Numbered from the stretch's first letter, positions 46,632 through 57,350 are shown. The stretch is DNA of 64,000 bases from Toxorhynchites rutilus septentrionalis (GCF_029784135.1 NC_073746.1:2190136-2254135); one strand, 5' to 3'. Notes: a model not told the origin generated them from the letters alone. Made by a program: numbers and translations.

Positions 46632-49600
46632 TCATTCCAAATCGGAAACCTTCGTCTCTTCGTTATCGTTATCAGATATAGGAAGAGGTGCTAACTTCCG
46701 GATAGATCGTCGGAAAACTCCTGTCGTTGTCTTTACATCAACGACTCGGACCACATTATCTCCTCCCGGGTAAAGTGCAACAATCTTACCCAATCTCCAT
46801 GATTGAACGGGTTGATTATCTTCTATAATTAACACAACAGTATCCATTTTCATATTCGGCTCACCTTCGGTCCATTTAGCTCTTGACTGTAGCGTCGACA
46901 AATAATCACGGGACCACTTTGTCCAAAATCTATCACGTAAATGATTTAAATACTGATGTCGGGATAAACGGTTCACTGCTATATCAGAATACGATGGTTT
47001 CAAAACTGGCTCCAACGGTTCACCAAACATCAGATGAGCTGGAGTTATCGGAAGTGTTTCGTTGGGATCATCAGATAACGCATAAAGTGGTCTGGAATTC
47101 ACTATAGCTTCGATATGCGTTAAAACGGTACCGAACTCTTCGAACGTCAAAATTGCGCTGCCTAACGTACGATGTAGATGACGTTTGACCACTTTAACAC
47201 TTGCCTCCCACAATCCGCCAAAGTTAGGGGTTCTAGGCGGAATGAATTTCCATTCTATCTCACGTTTAAGTAGAAAATCGTCAATTCTAGTCTTTGAAGT
47301 TTCTTCACGGAACATCACGAATAATTGGTGTAACTCCTTAGCAGCGCCAACAAAATTGGTTGCATTGTCCGACAGAATTTTACGAACCATTCCACGTCGG
47401 TTGATAAATCGATCCAAAGCGGCAAGAAAAGCTTCGGTCGTTAGATCCGAAACCAACTCGAGATGAATAGCTTTCGTCGTGAGGCACACAAACAATGCGA
47501 TGTACGCCTTAATATGTTTCGGCTTGTATCTTCCCTCTTTCACTATAACAGGACCAGCATAGTCCACACCGGTGAGCTCGAAAGCTGCAGCTAACGTCAC
47601 ACGTTCCTCTGGTAAATTTCCCATTAATGGCTGCACTGCTCTCGGATTGGCCCTAAAACACTTCACGCAGCTGCGTGTCACTTTTCGAATAACAGAACGA
47701 GCTTTTACAAACCAGAATTTTTGTCTTATCGCTGCCAGCAAACCGGATGGTCCCTCGTGAAGTCTCTCCTCATGATATTGTCGAATCAGCATCTCCGTCA
47801 CCCGATGATTATGTGGAAGAAGCAATTGATGTTTGGCATCGTACGGTAATTTAGAATTTTGTAGACGTCCGCCGACGCGTAGAAATCCTTTCTCGTCCAC
47901 AAAAGGTTGAAGATTTGCAAGTCGCTTGGGTAACTTATTTCTCTGAATACACTGGATCTCTTCATTTAGCGCAGTATTCTGAAGTACTCGTACTATATAT
48001 CCCATCGCATCCCGCATATCTTGTACAGAAATGTATTGGGATTTGTTTCGCTCTTCCTTCGCCATACATAGTAGTCGAGTGAATCTCACCACCTGTGCCA
48101 AAACACGTTGCAATTTTGAAAACGTGCCGCACCGCTCAAATATTGGTTCATCTTCAAAATTTACCACTGGATTACTAACAGTCGGTCTTCTCATTTCTGG
48201 TAATTCGTCATCTTGTAATATTGGTGTCTCCAGAATTTCGTAGTTGGTAGCTTGCAAAAACGGCGGACCATTCCACCACATTTCAGAACGTCGTAAACTT
48301 TCTGGATGACAGCCTCTGGAAACCAGATCTGCTGGATTATTTTCAGATCTTACATACTTCCACTCATAATCGTTAGTAAGTCCATATATCTCTATAACTC
48401 GATTTCTCACGTAGGTTTGAAGTTGATTGGGATCCTTTTTTATCCACGCAAGCACTATCTGACTATCCGACCACAACTTGACATCATGCACTTTTATTTT
48501 CAAAATAGGTATCACTAGGTTGATCAATCTTGCCAATAACAATGCGCCACACAGCTCAAGTCTAGGCATAGTAAGACGACGCAAAGGACCAACTCTGGAC
48601 TTGCTACACACTAGTATAACTAACACTGTTCCCTCCGTTTGAACACAACGTAAAAACACACAAGCGCCATAAGCAGTGCACGACGCATCGGAAAAGCCAT
48701 GAATTTCAATGCGATGAGCATCAGAGATTACGACACATCTTGGAATTTGTATCTCGTTCAACTGCGGTAGTGACTGATGGAACACGATCCATCTTTTCAA
48801 CATCTCACCTTCGAGGGCCTCATCCCATCCTAACCCAGCAGCCCACAATTGCTGCATAATGGACTTGGCTGACACTATTACTGGTGATATGAGCCCGAGC
48901 GGGTCAAACAGTTTGGCAATTTGGGATAGAACATGTCTTTTTGTCACTTTCGCATCGGATTGCATCGTTTCCGGACTTCTACAAAACAGGAACTGGTCAG
49001 TTTTCGGATTCCAAAGAACACCTAAAGTTCGAATCGTTTCACTCTCTCCAGAATCTTTTATGTGCACCAATTTCTCACGATCTTGATCAGGAACACCATC
49101 GAGCACCTCGTTGTTGTTAGAACACCACTTCCGAATAGGAAACTTTCCGTTCATCATAAGTTGCTCAATTTCACATCGCAATTGCTTCGCAGATGATAGC
49201 GTTGAAGCACCACTCAGAATATCGTCCATATAACAGTCTTCCAATATCACTTCGGCAGCTGCAGGAAAGTTTCTACTCTCATCTCGTGCCAGCTGAACCA
49301 TTGATCTCACTGCTAAGAACGACGAAGGAGATGTCCCATAGGTTACCGTTGACAACTCTAACACTTTTATTTTTTCTGCGGGCTGGTCACGCCAGAAAAT
49401 TCTTTGGTATCTCGTTTGTTTTGGATCGATCTTCACCTGCCTATACATTTTCTCAACATCTGCTGAAAATGCATAAATGTGTTTTCGGAAACGCAGTAGT
49501 ATGGCAAATAAATCGTTTTGGATTTTGGGACCGATCATTAGCACTTCATTCAAGGATAATCCATTTGACTTCGCCTTACCATCAAATACCACACGTAGCT

Positions 49601-51854
49601 TTGTGCTGGTACTTGAAGGTTTGAGTACAGCATGATGTGGAAAATAATAATTCTGCTGTCCTGGTGGATCGTTCTCCTCGTGAATCTCATGGCAATGGCC
49701 AAGGTCCTGGTATTCCTTGATGAAAATTTGGTACATCTCTTTCATAATTGTATCATTGGATAGGCGCTTTTCACTTGACAGGAATCTCTTCATCGCTAAA
49801 GATCTGGAATTACCTAGTTGGTTAATGGATTCGCGGAAAGGTAATTGGACCACAAATCGACCATCTTCATCACGACGATACGTTCTGCAAAAATGGTCTT
49901 CTATCTGTTGTTCTTCACTAGTTGGCATTTTCTCCTCAAAAAGCTCTTCTTGCACGAAAAACCTTTGAATCTCTTTCAACAACGGATCCTCATTGGTGGC
50001 ACACAACACGTTAACAGCTTCGGTCTCGTACTTGAGAGCACCAGCAAAAACCCATCCAAATTGTGTCTCGTACAAGCTTGGAAGACCTTCGGCCAATTTC
50101 AGTTGATTTTGTTTCAAAATTTGGAAAAATAGTTCGGCCCCGATCAACAGATCCACATCTCTTGGCTCATTAAACATTGGATCGGCTAACACAATACCTG
50201 GCGGAATATTCCATTCAGAAATGTCAACTGGAGCAGAAGGAACTTTTCCTGTCACTTTTCTTGTCACTAAACAGTCCACGTCACTTTGGAACCCAGTATA
50301 GTCGGAAAATAGGCGCATAATCACATGATGTAGGATTCTAGACTTGGCACCACCTACACCAATAACTGGAACGTTCGCAGGATACTTTGGAAGCGCCAGT
50401 AAGTGAATAGCAGACTCAGATACCAGGTTAACTTGAGACCCGGAATCGAGAAGGGCACGTAGCTTAAATATTTTCCCACTTTTTGATGCTACACTCACCA
50501 ACGCAGTCATCAAAAGAACTTGTTTTGTTGGTCGTTGAATGCTGGAACATGCTGTAGACACTGGACTTTCGGGAATAGCTGACACTGATGCTGTCTTTTC
50601 CGAAGTATTTGAACTTTGCGACTTAGATTCGGTACAAAATTCTCGCTCAAAGTGCAACATTGTATGGTGCTTTTTACCACACTTCGAACATGACTTATCT
50701 GAAGGACAGTCTCGAATTTGATGGCCTTTACGAAGACAGTTGAAACACATCCCAATTTGCTTCACCTTGCTGACACGCTGACCAACATTCATTTTCAGGA
50801 AAGAAGGACACTTGTAATTAAGGTGCGACCCTGTGCACACGTCACACACACTATCTGATGGAACGGATGTCGCTGGATGAGATGTTCTCGGTGACCAGCT
50901 GGGCTTTCCCGACATAGGAAGTTTTTTGGCTACGTTTGAAGAGGACGTCTTATCTATCTCACACCTTTCGAGGACCTGACAATAATTCCTGAGAAACTTT
51001 AAGGATTCATCGAAATTTGGAAGTTCCCCATGTTCCAAAGTTTGCTCCCACTGCTTTCTCGTTTCTCCATCGAGGCAAGATGTCAGCAGTTTCACAACGA
51101 TAAGACCAGCTGTCCCATCGACGCTTTGCTCCATAAATCGCAGCCCCTCTACATGACGATTGCAATTGTCGATCAAGTTTCTCAGTTCTTTCCAGCACTG
51201 CTTAGATATTGGTTTCATCGACAATAAACCGGAAATGTGGGTGTCGATGATCACTCGCGGGTTCTCAAACCGCTCCTCTAACAACTGCCACGCTTGTTGA
51301 TAGTTGTTGTCGTTAATGATTCTGGCATCCAGGATGCCGGAAGCTTCACCAATTAACGCTTTGTCAAGGTATTGCAGTTTTGTTGCATCGGAATCACCAC
51401 ACTTACCTACCAAATCATTAAACAGCGCCTTGAACTTTGGCCACGCTTCATACTTTCCGTCGAATGTCGGAATCGGCGTCTTCAGAGGCTGTTGGGTCAC
51501 AATAACTTGAGGGGATCCACGGTTGTTATGTGTTGGATCGGCACGAAAGAAATCCAACAGATGATTGAGCTTTTCCAAAGCATCAGTATGAATGCTGTCA
51601 AACTCATCCAACTTTTCGTCCTGGTCTTCTGTTTTCCCAAAACTGGGACACTGAGCCATGATCAAATCATGTTTCGCCATATACTCCGCATAATGCAACT
51701 CTAGCTTCTTCTCATACGCTTTTAACTGCGATAAGTTGGTATTATCGTTTTGCTCTATCGCATCACTTAGCTTGTTGATAATCACCGATACTCGCGCTTG
51801 CACTCGGCCTCTCTGATAAACTAATTGTTTAAATTGCTCCATGGTTTCTCTCAA
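46632..51854 (-). CDS. BEL/Pao Gag-Pol polyprotein
   Basis: A 1740-residue polyprotein that packages element RNA, copies it and integrates the DNA. Domains in order: coiled-coil N-terminus (1-100); Gag capsid-like region typical of Pao (about 120-300, FDGKYEAWPKFKALF); zinc knuckles C337-C340-H344-C349, C370-C373-H378-C383 and a third at C389-C392; aspartic protease with LLDSG (D470). The reverse transcriptase has D799 (SADVEKMY) and YMDD (875-878), and RNase H has D1056, E1100 and D1130. The integrase has a zinc site (H1361, H1366, C1396, C1399) and catalytic D1431, D1496 and E1550. A Pao-type C-terminal domain ends in WRLGKIVALYPG...RSIRKLAPL. It stops 20 bp before the 3' LTR. All catalytic residues are present and there is no frameshift. 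No env frame follows. Confidence 0.97.
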   Translation of the reverse strand: MRETMEQFKQLVYQRGRVQARVSVIINKLSDAIEQNDNTNLSQLKAYEKKLELHYAEYMAKHDLIMAQCPSFGKTEDQDEKLDEFDSIHTDALEKLNHLLDFFRADPTHNNRGSPQVIVTQQPLKTPIPTFDGKYEAWPKFKALFNDLVGKCGDSDATKLQYLDKALIGEASGILDARIINDNNYQQAWQLLEERFENPRVIIDTHISGLLSMKPISKQCWKELRNLIDNCNRHVEGLRFMEQSVDGTAGLIVVKLLTSCLDGETRKQWEQTLEHGELPNFDESLKFLRNYCQVLERCEIDKTSSSNVAKKLPMSGKPSWSPRTSHPATSVPSDSVCDVCTGSHLNYKCPSFLKMNVGQRVSKVKQIGMCFNCLRKGHQIRDCPSDKSCSKCGKKHHTMLHFEREFCTESKSQSSNTSEKTASVSAIPESPVSTACSSIQRPTKQVLLMTALVSVASKSGKIFKLRALLDSGSQVNLVSESAIHLLALPKYPANVPVIGVGGAKSRILHHVIMRLFSDYTGFQSDVDCLVTRKVTGKVPSAPVDISEWNIPPGIVLADPMFNEPRDVDLLIGAELFFQILKQNQLKLAEGLPSLYETQFGWVFAGALKYETEAVNVLCATNEDPLLKEIQRFFVQEELFEEKMPTSEEQQIEDHFCRTYRRDEDGRFVVQLPFRESINQLGNSRSLAMKRFLSSEKRLSNDTIMKEMYQIFIKEYQDLGHCHEIHEENDPPGQQNYYFPHHAVLKPSSTSTKLRVVFDGKAKSNGLSLNEVLMIGPKIQNDLFAILLRFRKHIYAFSADVEKMYRQVKIDPKQTRYQRIFWRDQPAEKIKVLELSTVTYGTSPSSFLAVRSMVQLARDESRNFPAAAEVILEDCYMDDILSGASTLSSAKQLRCEIEQLMMNGKFPIRKWCSNNNEVLDGVPDQDREKLVHIKDSGESETIRTLGVLWNPKTDQFLFCRSPETMQSDAKVTKRHVLSQIAKLFDPLGLISPVIVSAKSIMQQLWAAGLGWDEALEGEMLKRWIVFHQSLPQLNEIQIPRCVVISDAHRIEIHGFSDASCTAYGACVFLRCVQTEGTVLVILVCSKSRVGPLRRLTMPRLELCGALLLARLINLVIPILKIKVHDVKLWSDSQIVLAWIKKDPNQLQTYVRNRVIEIYGLTNDYEWKYVRSENNPADLVSRGCHPESLRRSEMWWNGPPFLQATNYEILETPILQDDELPEMRRPTVSNPVVNFEDEPIFERCGTFSKLQRVLAQVVRFTRLLCMAKEERNKSQYISVQDMRDAMGYIVRVLQNTALNEEIQCIQRNKLPKRLANLQPFVDEKGFLRVGGRLQNSKLPYDAKHQLLLPHNHRVTEMLIRQYHEERLHEGPSGLLAAIRQKFWFVKARSVIRKVTRSCVKCFRANPRAVQPLMGNLPEERVTLAAAFELTGVDYAGPVIVKEGRYKPKHIKAYIALFVCLTTKAIHLELVSDLTTEAFLAALDRFINRRGMVRKILSDNATNFVGAAKELHQLFVMFREETSKTRIDDFLLKREIEWKFIPPRTPNFGGLWEASVKVVKRHLHRTLGSAILTFEEFGTVLTHIEAIVNSRPLYALSDDPNETLPITPAHLMFGEPLEPVLKPSYSDIAVNRLSRHQYLNHLRDRFWTKWSRDYLSTLQSRAKWTEGEPNMKMDTVVLIIEDNQPVQSWRLGKIVALYPGGDNVVRVVDVKTTTGVFRRSIRKLAPLPISDNDNEETKVSDLE

Positions 51855-52029
51855 TTGCTCTCAAATGGTAACACTTTCGCTAACACAACTCAAATGTTCA
51901 AAACTTCAAAATAACACTGTTCGGAAGTTCACACTGCGTATGAAGGCTCACACTTTATTAATCGCGGAAGGATGTATCACACTCAAATCCTTTAATAATC
52001 GCGAATACACGTATCACACTGGTAATTAT

Positions 52030-52047
52030 CCGGTTCGCATGGGACCA
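52030..52047 (-). promoter_or_regulatory. Primer-binding-site candidate
   Basis: On the coding strand TGGTCCCATGCGAACCGG lies two bases after the 5' LTR. A TGG start fits pairing with a tRNA CCA end. I could not assign the tRNA. Confidence 0.6.
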
Positions 52048-52049
52048 AA

Positions 52050-52653
52050 TGCTTTGTCTCAACACAACACAAAGTCGCTGACGATCGCACACTCAGATCG
52101 CAGCTTGCTCTGACTCGTCGGACCACGGCGCACATTCGCCGTAAAACAACACAAAATAAAGTCAATTTTCACCCTAACTTTTAGCGGCACACAGCAGAAC
52201 CAGCAGAGAAATTTCAGCGGCTAAAACACGCCATTAACCGCTGCACAACACGATGCTGGCAAAAGGACGACAGGATCGAACACGTTCGTTGCTTGTTTGT
52301 CGCCCGGTGACTCACAAGACAACGGAGGATGGAAATTACGTTGGTCGCCCTGTTGACCAGATTGGATTTCACTGCTGCTGCTTCACTGGGACACTTCTTC
52401 AAAATAAGGCAATTTCAATTTAAGATCCTACTCCTGTAATTGTCACAAACAGAATGAGGAAAAACTTAAATCTACACATCCTTACGCACTAACAGAATAA
52501 GAAAAAGAAAAACTTAAAACTACACTTCTCGCTATGTATGTGTGTACGACTGCATCGACGAGTGCAGCCGATTACATCTTCGTTTCTTCCGATTGCATCA
52601 TCGTTCTCCCCCTGTTCGTCTGCAGCTGGCTCGGGTCGCGTTCGTCGCGAACA
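52050..52653 (-). repeat. BEL/Pao 5' LTR
   Basis: 604 bp, the upstream LTR of the minus-strand element. It should contain the promoter and start of the genomic RNA. Same sequence as 46008-46611 as far as I can read. Confidence 0.95.
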
Positions 52654-52806
52654 GAGATATTAACGCTCGAAACTTTGTACACCGAACCTAACCCCCTCGT
52701 TCTCGAGACTTTGAATTCACACCCCGGTACAGAAATGAAAGATGTAGTATGACGAAATAATGAACATAAAAAATCAAGAAATATTTTATGACATGAACTT
52801 TTCCAT

Positions 52807-53046
52807 TGTTGTGGATCCTGGTGAAAGGATTATAATCATACTTACCTAGTTCACACATTCCCTGTTATACTAACCTTATTCAACCTCACCTACCTACATT
52901 ACATAACCTGAAAACAATCGTCAAATGAAAAGAAAGAATAGAGTCCAGTTACAATAAAGAATTGGAGCCATAAACTTCGCTTTTCTCCATGAAGCGTTTT
53001 TATCGTGAAGTAGAAATTAAAAATATAAAATTCTCAACTTTTAACA
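52807..53046 (+). repeat. TRIM 5' LTR
   Basis: Starts TGTTGTGGATCCTGGTG, ends CAACTTTTAACA. TG...CA-type termini. Confidence 0.92.
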
Positions 53047-53064
53047 TGGTGCCGAAACCCGGGA
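53047..53064 (+). promoter_or_regulatory. TRIM primer-binding site
   Basis: TGGTGCCGAAACCCGGGA starts immediately after the 5' LTR and would pair with the CCA end of a tRNA. It differs from the BEL element's site, so the two elements use different primers. Confidence 0.8.
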
Positions 53065-53689
53065 CTTGCAGTCTCATAATCGTAGCAGTGTAGTCAACCT
53101 TGCAGTCGTTCAGACGCGAATATTGTGAAAATAAATTCGGTACATTCATCCAGTACCAGCAACAGTAATCATTCCAGCGGCAGCATCAGCATCTGATTCA
53201 GCTGCATCTACCAAAATCACGGATACAAAAGCGTTGTAATGGAGCAGTCGTCGTTCCGCGGAAGAAAGGTGACGCAATTCATTGGAAGGAACCCTCGGGA
53301 CTCGAATTGTTCGCAGCAAAGAAAAATGTTTGAGGTTAGGTGCAGCCAATTGGTGGATTCACTTGTTCTATTTTGGACCAATACTACAAATCGCATTATG
53401 TACCAATTCTGTTTTGCCTTAAAATAGTGAAGTTCAATGAAAATTCACAAATCATATAAGATTGGCATTAGTTCCTTAAGATGACGCGACCCGATGACAT
53501 TTAGTTAATGATTTTTCTGAAACCGCATAACCTGCGAGCTTCCCTGGAAACAAAAGCTTCTACTTTAACTGACTATGCCGACGAGAGCACTGACTGTTCC
53601 GAACATAAATATCTTGCGATCGAGTCGTACACAGTAGCGCTCTTTTATATCGTTCATCTTCGAAGGGTTAATCAACGCTATCAGCTCAT

Positions 53690-53990
53690 GTCAACCAATA
53701 ACTACCTTTCAAGCCAATCATCGCTATCGATAATCATCGCAACCGTGGCTATTGTTCACGTCAATCATCGCTACGGTTAATCATCGCAATCGTCAGTAAT
53801 CGCAATTGGTTCCAGATAACCATCAAGTTCAAGTCAACAATCGCAATCGATGATCATCGCAATCGGTTCCAGCTAACCATCAAGTTCAAGTCAATCATCG
53901 CAATCGGTTCCAGCTAACCATCAAGTTCAAGTCAATCATCGCTAACGGTTCCAGTCAACCGTAACTATCGGTTCCAGATCATCAAATCAC
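53690..53990 (+). repeat. Tandem repeats inside the TRIM
   Basis: Units around TCATCGCAATCGGTTCCAG and CATCAAGTTCAAGTCAA recur at spacings of about 41 and 58 bp, four to five times with decay. Noncoding. Confidence 0.8.
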
Positions 53991-54058
53991 AGGATCCAGT
54001 CAATCAATCTACCAGTTACAGTTCACCATCATGACGTTTTCATTGAAGTCAACACTTC

Positions 54059-54070
54059 AAAGGGGGCCGG
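54059..54070 (+). promoter_or_regulatory. TRIM polypurine tract
   Basis: AAAGGGGGCCGG, two bases before the 3' LTR, is the expected plus-strand primer location. The CC interrupts the purine run. Confidence 0.6.
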
Positions 54071-54072
54071 TA

Positions 54073-54312
54073 TGTTGTGGATCCTGGTGAAAGGATTATA
54101 ATCATACTTACCTAGTTCACACATTACCTTTTATACTCACCTTATTCAACCTCACCTACCTACATTACATATCCTGAAAACAATCCTCAAATGAAAAGAA
54201 AGAATAGAGTCCTGTTACAATGAAGAATTGGAGCCATAAACTTCGCTTTTCTCCATGAAGGGTTTTTATCGTGAAGTAGAAATTAAAAATATAAAATTCT
54301 CAACTTTTAACA
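54073..54312 (+). repeat. TRIM 3' LTR
   Basis: 240 bp, about 97% like the 5' LTR by eye. Followed by the duplication TCCAT. Confidence 0.92.
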
Positions 54313-54317
54313 TCCAT

Positions 54318-54591
54318 AGTGACTTGTTTTGTTAGATAATAACATAATTAATAACCGGTTACCTTCATTCAAGATCATGATTTTTTTTTTCAATATAATA
54401 TACTTGTCATGGTCATGGGTGTCACCCCTCTGAGGATGATACCCGGGGCGGACCGCCCCCCTACACTACGTCACTGGTACGACATGTACTATGGAGCTAC
54501 ATCTTGATCCAGGTACAATATTACGGGTATAACAATCCGTTCAGGGAGTTCAGGGTAAATAAAAACGTGTTTCGTTGTTTAATATGAAGAT
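54318..54591. other. No feature recognised
   Basis: Short spacer with a GC-richer patch (54420-54480) and no coding evidence. Confidence 0.3.
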
Positions 54592-54603
54592 ATTAAATAA
54601 TGA

Positions 54604-56529
54604 TATAAATATAGGAACATGGTGGGGTGCCCATCCAGGAGACCTCATTCAGTTGTACAAAACAACGATATTATCAGTGTTGGAATATGGCAGTTTTTGC
54701 TTCCGATCAGCTTCCAGGATTCATATTCTCAAGCTGGAGAGAATACAATATCGTTGCTTGCGTATAGCAATGGGGTGTTTGCATTCGACACATACGATGA
54801 GTCTCAAAGTTTTGGCAGGAGTACCCCCGCTTACTCTTCGGTTCACAGAATTATCCTACAGATTTCTCATCCGTTGCAAGATCATGAATCCATTGGTGAT
54901 TGATAACTTCGAAAATCTACTCCAACTGACTCCTCAGTCAAGTTTTATGTCTTTGTACCATGATTTCCTTACCCATGAAGTGCACCCTTCACCGGGCATC
55001 TCCAACCAATTTTGCTTCCCATACTTTTGCAATTCCTCTGTCAATTTTGATCTGTCCATGCGACAAAAAATCCATGGAATCCCAGATCATCTACGCTCCG
55101 ATTCAATTCCGTCGATATTTTCGGCAGAATATGGGAAAGTTAGATCTGATAAAATGTTCTTTACTGACGGTTCATTCATAAACGGGTCCACTGGCTTCGG
55201 CATCTTCAATGAAAATTCCAGTGCCTCCTTCAAACTCAAAGATCCTTGTTCCGTGTATGTCGCTGAACTGGGTGCGATATACTACGCATTAGGGATCATT
55301 GAAACATTGCCCATCGACCATTATTTTATTTTTTCAGATAGTCTCAGCTCAATAGAGGCAATTCGTTCAATGAAAGTTGATAAACGCTCATCTTATTTCC
55401 TAACAAGAATAAGACATCTATTGAGTGTTTTGGTCGAAAAATTATTCAAGATTACCTTAGCATGGGTTCCCTCTCATTGCTCGATTCCGGGGAATGAGAA
55501 GGCGGACTCGCTAGCTAAGGTGGGCGCTTCAGAAGGCACACTTTTTGAAAGGCAAATTGCTTATAACGATTTTTTTCACATTCCTCGTCAGGACACACTC
55601 GTTAGTTGGCAGCGCATGTGGAGTGAAGATGAGTTCGGTCGCTGGTTACACACGATTATTCCTAAGGTTTCGACGAAAGCTCGGTTTAAGGGATTGAATG
55701 TAGGTCGTGATTTCATTCGCGTGATATCTCGGCTTATGTCCAATCACTACAACCTAAACGCGCATCTCTATCGCATTGGGCTCGCAGCAAACAATCTTTG
55801 TGATTGTGGCGATGGCTACCACGACATCGAGCATATTGTCTGGTCGTGTATCCGGTTCCATGCTGCTCGCTCTCAGCTCTCTAGAGCACTGAGAGCAAAA
55901 GGCAGACAATCGGATATCCCCGTCCGGGATATCTTAGGTAGCCGTGATCCTGGTCTTCTGCTTCATCTATACCTGTTCCTCAGAAACGCCGATGTCAACG
56001 TTTAATGATGTTTCCTTCGTTGTGTCCCTGTTTCATATCCCTCCTATCCGACCTATAAACTTTTACTTAGTCGCGGCAATACATACACACACTCTTTACA
56101 GATACACGGGCCAAAGGTTGTGCAGTCCACTGATCATTCAACAAGAGCCAAAGGTTGTACCGCTCATGACAACTCTATACGAGCTGATGTTTGCGCCGGC
56201 TAGTGACCATTCTATCCTGGATTCCTCGAGTCGAGAAGACGCACCACGCTAGATATGGGGTACAGCCTAGGGGGCGTTGCTGATTAATGGTCAGCTGCAT
56301 CCCAAAAGGAAGTATCCCGTGTCGGGCACAGGTACAGAGCATTGGAGACAGCAACATCACAATTACGAAAACACTTGTAATACTAACCTCGAGCCAACCG
56401 CGAGTAATCGGTTACATATTACTAACATAGTTATAAGGCAAACATTGTCGAAATATTGAACTCCCGGCCCCGTCAGGTTGACGCCATATGAGCCTTAATA
56501 AAAATATATATTTTGGATAAAAAAAATAA
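54604..56529 (+). mobile_element. 5'-truncated I-group LINE copy
   Basis: Starts within the RT C-terminal part (GTWWGAHPGDL, homologous to position 5884 of the full copy) and runs through RNase H to a 3' UTR and A-rich tail. A perfect 12-bp duplication ATTAAATAATGA flanks it (54592-54603 and 56530-56541). The 3' UTR shares CGCGAGTAATCGGTT and the TGAGCCT...AATAAA end with the copy at 1498-7629, but the proteins differ enough to be separate families or old sister copies. Confidence 0.93.
54614..56005 (+). pseudogene. LINE ORF2 C-terminal part (RNase H), unbroken
   Basis: About 463 residues of ORF2 without stop or frameshift. RNase H has FFTDGSF, VAELGAI, FSDSLSS and NEKADSLA, so all four acidic positions are present. 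The C-terminal CDCGDGYHDIEHIVWSC motif follows. The open frame begins 39 bp upstream in flanking DNA, so its first residues are not from the element. Endonuclease and RT core are absent, so it cannot retrotranspose alone. The conserved frame indicates younger age than the full-length copy. Confidence 0.9.
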
Positions 56530-56541
56530 ATTAAATAATGA

Positions 56542-57272
56542 AATACGTTTCTATGGGGTCTTCAATCACAGTCATTTGACTATGCAGATCCTGCAGTTTC
56601 CTGTGTTTGAATTGGAGGAATCTGTATCAAGTCATGGATAAACTTAGATACTATTATAACTCTAAAGCATAGAAGAAGCCACTCTTTTCGGATGCATTAT
56701 CTGGGGCGCAAAATGCGAATGACACACAGCCGATATTCGGTTCCTTTCCTTCTTGCCGCTAAACCAACTTCAAATAACGCTGTAGTTTCAGTTTCAAAGT
56801 CTGCTAGCACAAATTTGTGGAAATTCGAAGCGTCATTTTGCGAGTATGTATCCAAGAAGGTGATGACCGACAAACACAAACAAGAAGAAGAGCAAATTTA
56901 TTCCAACATTAGGGTGAGTTCAGCGTTTCTGCAATTATTTACATTGCCCAACATATCGTGGGGCTGTTGGATGGTTCGACGAAACGATGGTTGGTTCTGT
57001 TACTCGTCGTGGCGCTGGTTCTTGGCATGTGCAGAATTTTGCATTCATTTGCGTTTGATGGGGAATTAATGGACGAACAACTGCGGAATGGCCAAAGGAT
57101 GAATAATATGCGCTCGGTGCAGTACATTCACCTCTGGGAATAGCGTTGGCGTCCTCTCTGGAACTGTCTTTGCACAGCTACTCGTTCTTCGATGAATATT
57201 TATGGGATACTGTTAAATGGATCAGAGAATTACCATCGTATCCAGCACTAGACGAAATGACAGTTTTTTATT
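56542..57272. other. No supported gene
   Basis: Open frames at 56692-57069 and 56958-57143 overlap in different phases. The second would give a Leu/Val-rich membrane segment (RWLVLLLVVALVLG) but starts at GTG with a stop just upstream. I do not call it a gene. Confidence 0.35.
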
Positions 57273-57284
57273 ACCTACGAAGGA

Positions 57285-57338
57285 TTTTTTTTTTCTTTAT
57301 TTTTGAGACTTTCAGCCTCCTGGGCTGGTTCGTCTCAG
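57285..57338 (-). mobile_element. 54-bp LINE 3' tail insertion
   Basis: On the minus strand CTGAGACGAACCAGCCCAGG leads to GGCTGAAAGTCTC and an A-rich tail with AATAAAG. A perfect 12-bp duplication ACCTACGAAGGA flanks it (57273-57284 and 57339-57350). The source family is not present elsewhere in the window. Confidence 0.85.
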
Positions 57339-57350
57339 ACCTACGAAGGA

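Larger units (their letters stand above)
46008..52653 (-). mobile_element. Intact BEL/Pao LTR retrotransposon
   Basis: A 6646-bp element with 604-bp LTRs at each end that look identical by eye. A perfect 5-bp duplication GAGAT flanks it (46003-46007 and 52654-52658). One uninterrupted Gag-Pol frame fills the interior. LTRs begin TG and end CA on the coding strand. A primer-binding-site candidate adjoins the 5' LTR, and a purine-rich GACGGGAG adjoins the 3' LTR. Identical LTRs plus an open frame mean a very recent insertion, and it may be able to transpose. It is the only element here with a plausible functional protein. Confidence 0.97.
52807..54312 (+). mobile_element. Non-autonomous LTR retrotransposon (TRIM-like)
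   Basis: 1506 bp: two 240-bp LTRs (52807-53046 and 54073-54312), a perfect TCCAT duplication on both sides (52802-52806 and 54313-54317), a primer-binding site and a purine tract before the 3' LTR. The 1026-bp interior has no Gag or Pol frame. By eye the LTRs differ at about eight positions, so the insertion is older than the neighbouring BEL element, which lies 150 bp away. It must have been copied by proteins supplied in trans, and the partner family is unknown. Confidence 0.92.

Noticed and set aside
46492..46773. Plus-strand open frames in the BEL element region
   Set aside because: These are antisense shadows of the LTR and Gag-Pol frame. The same frames reappear at the other LTR.
56958..57143. 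Open frame with a strong membrane segment
   Set aside because: It starts at GTG with an in-frame stop shortly upstream, has no recognisable domain and overlaps another frame. A spliced exon cannot be excluded, but the sequence does not support it.
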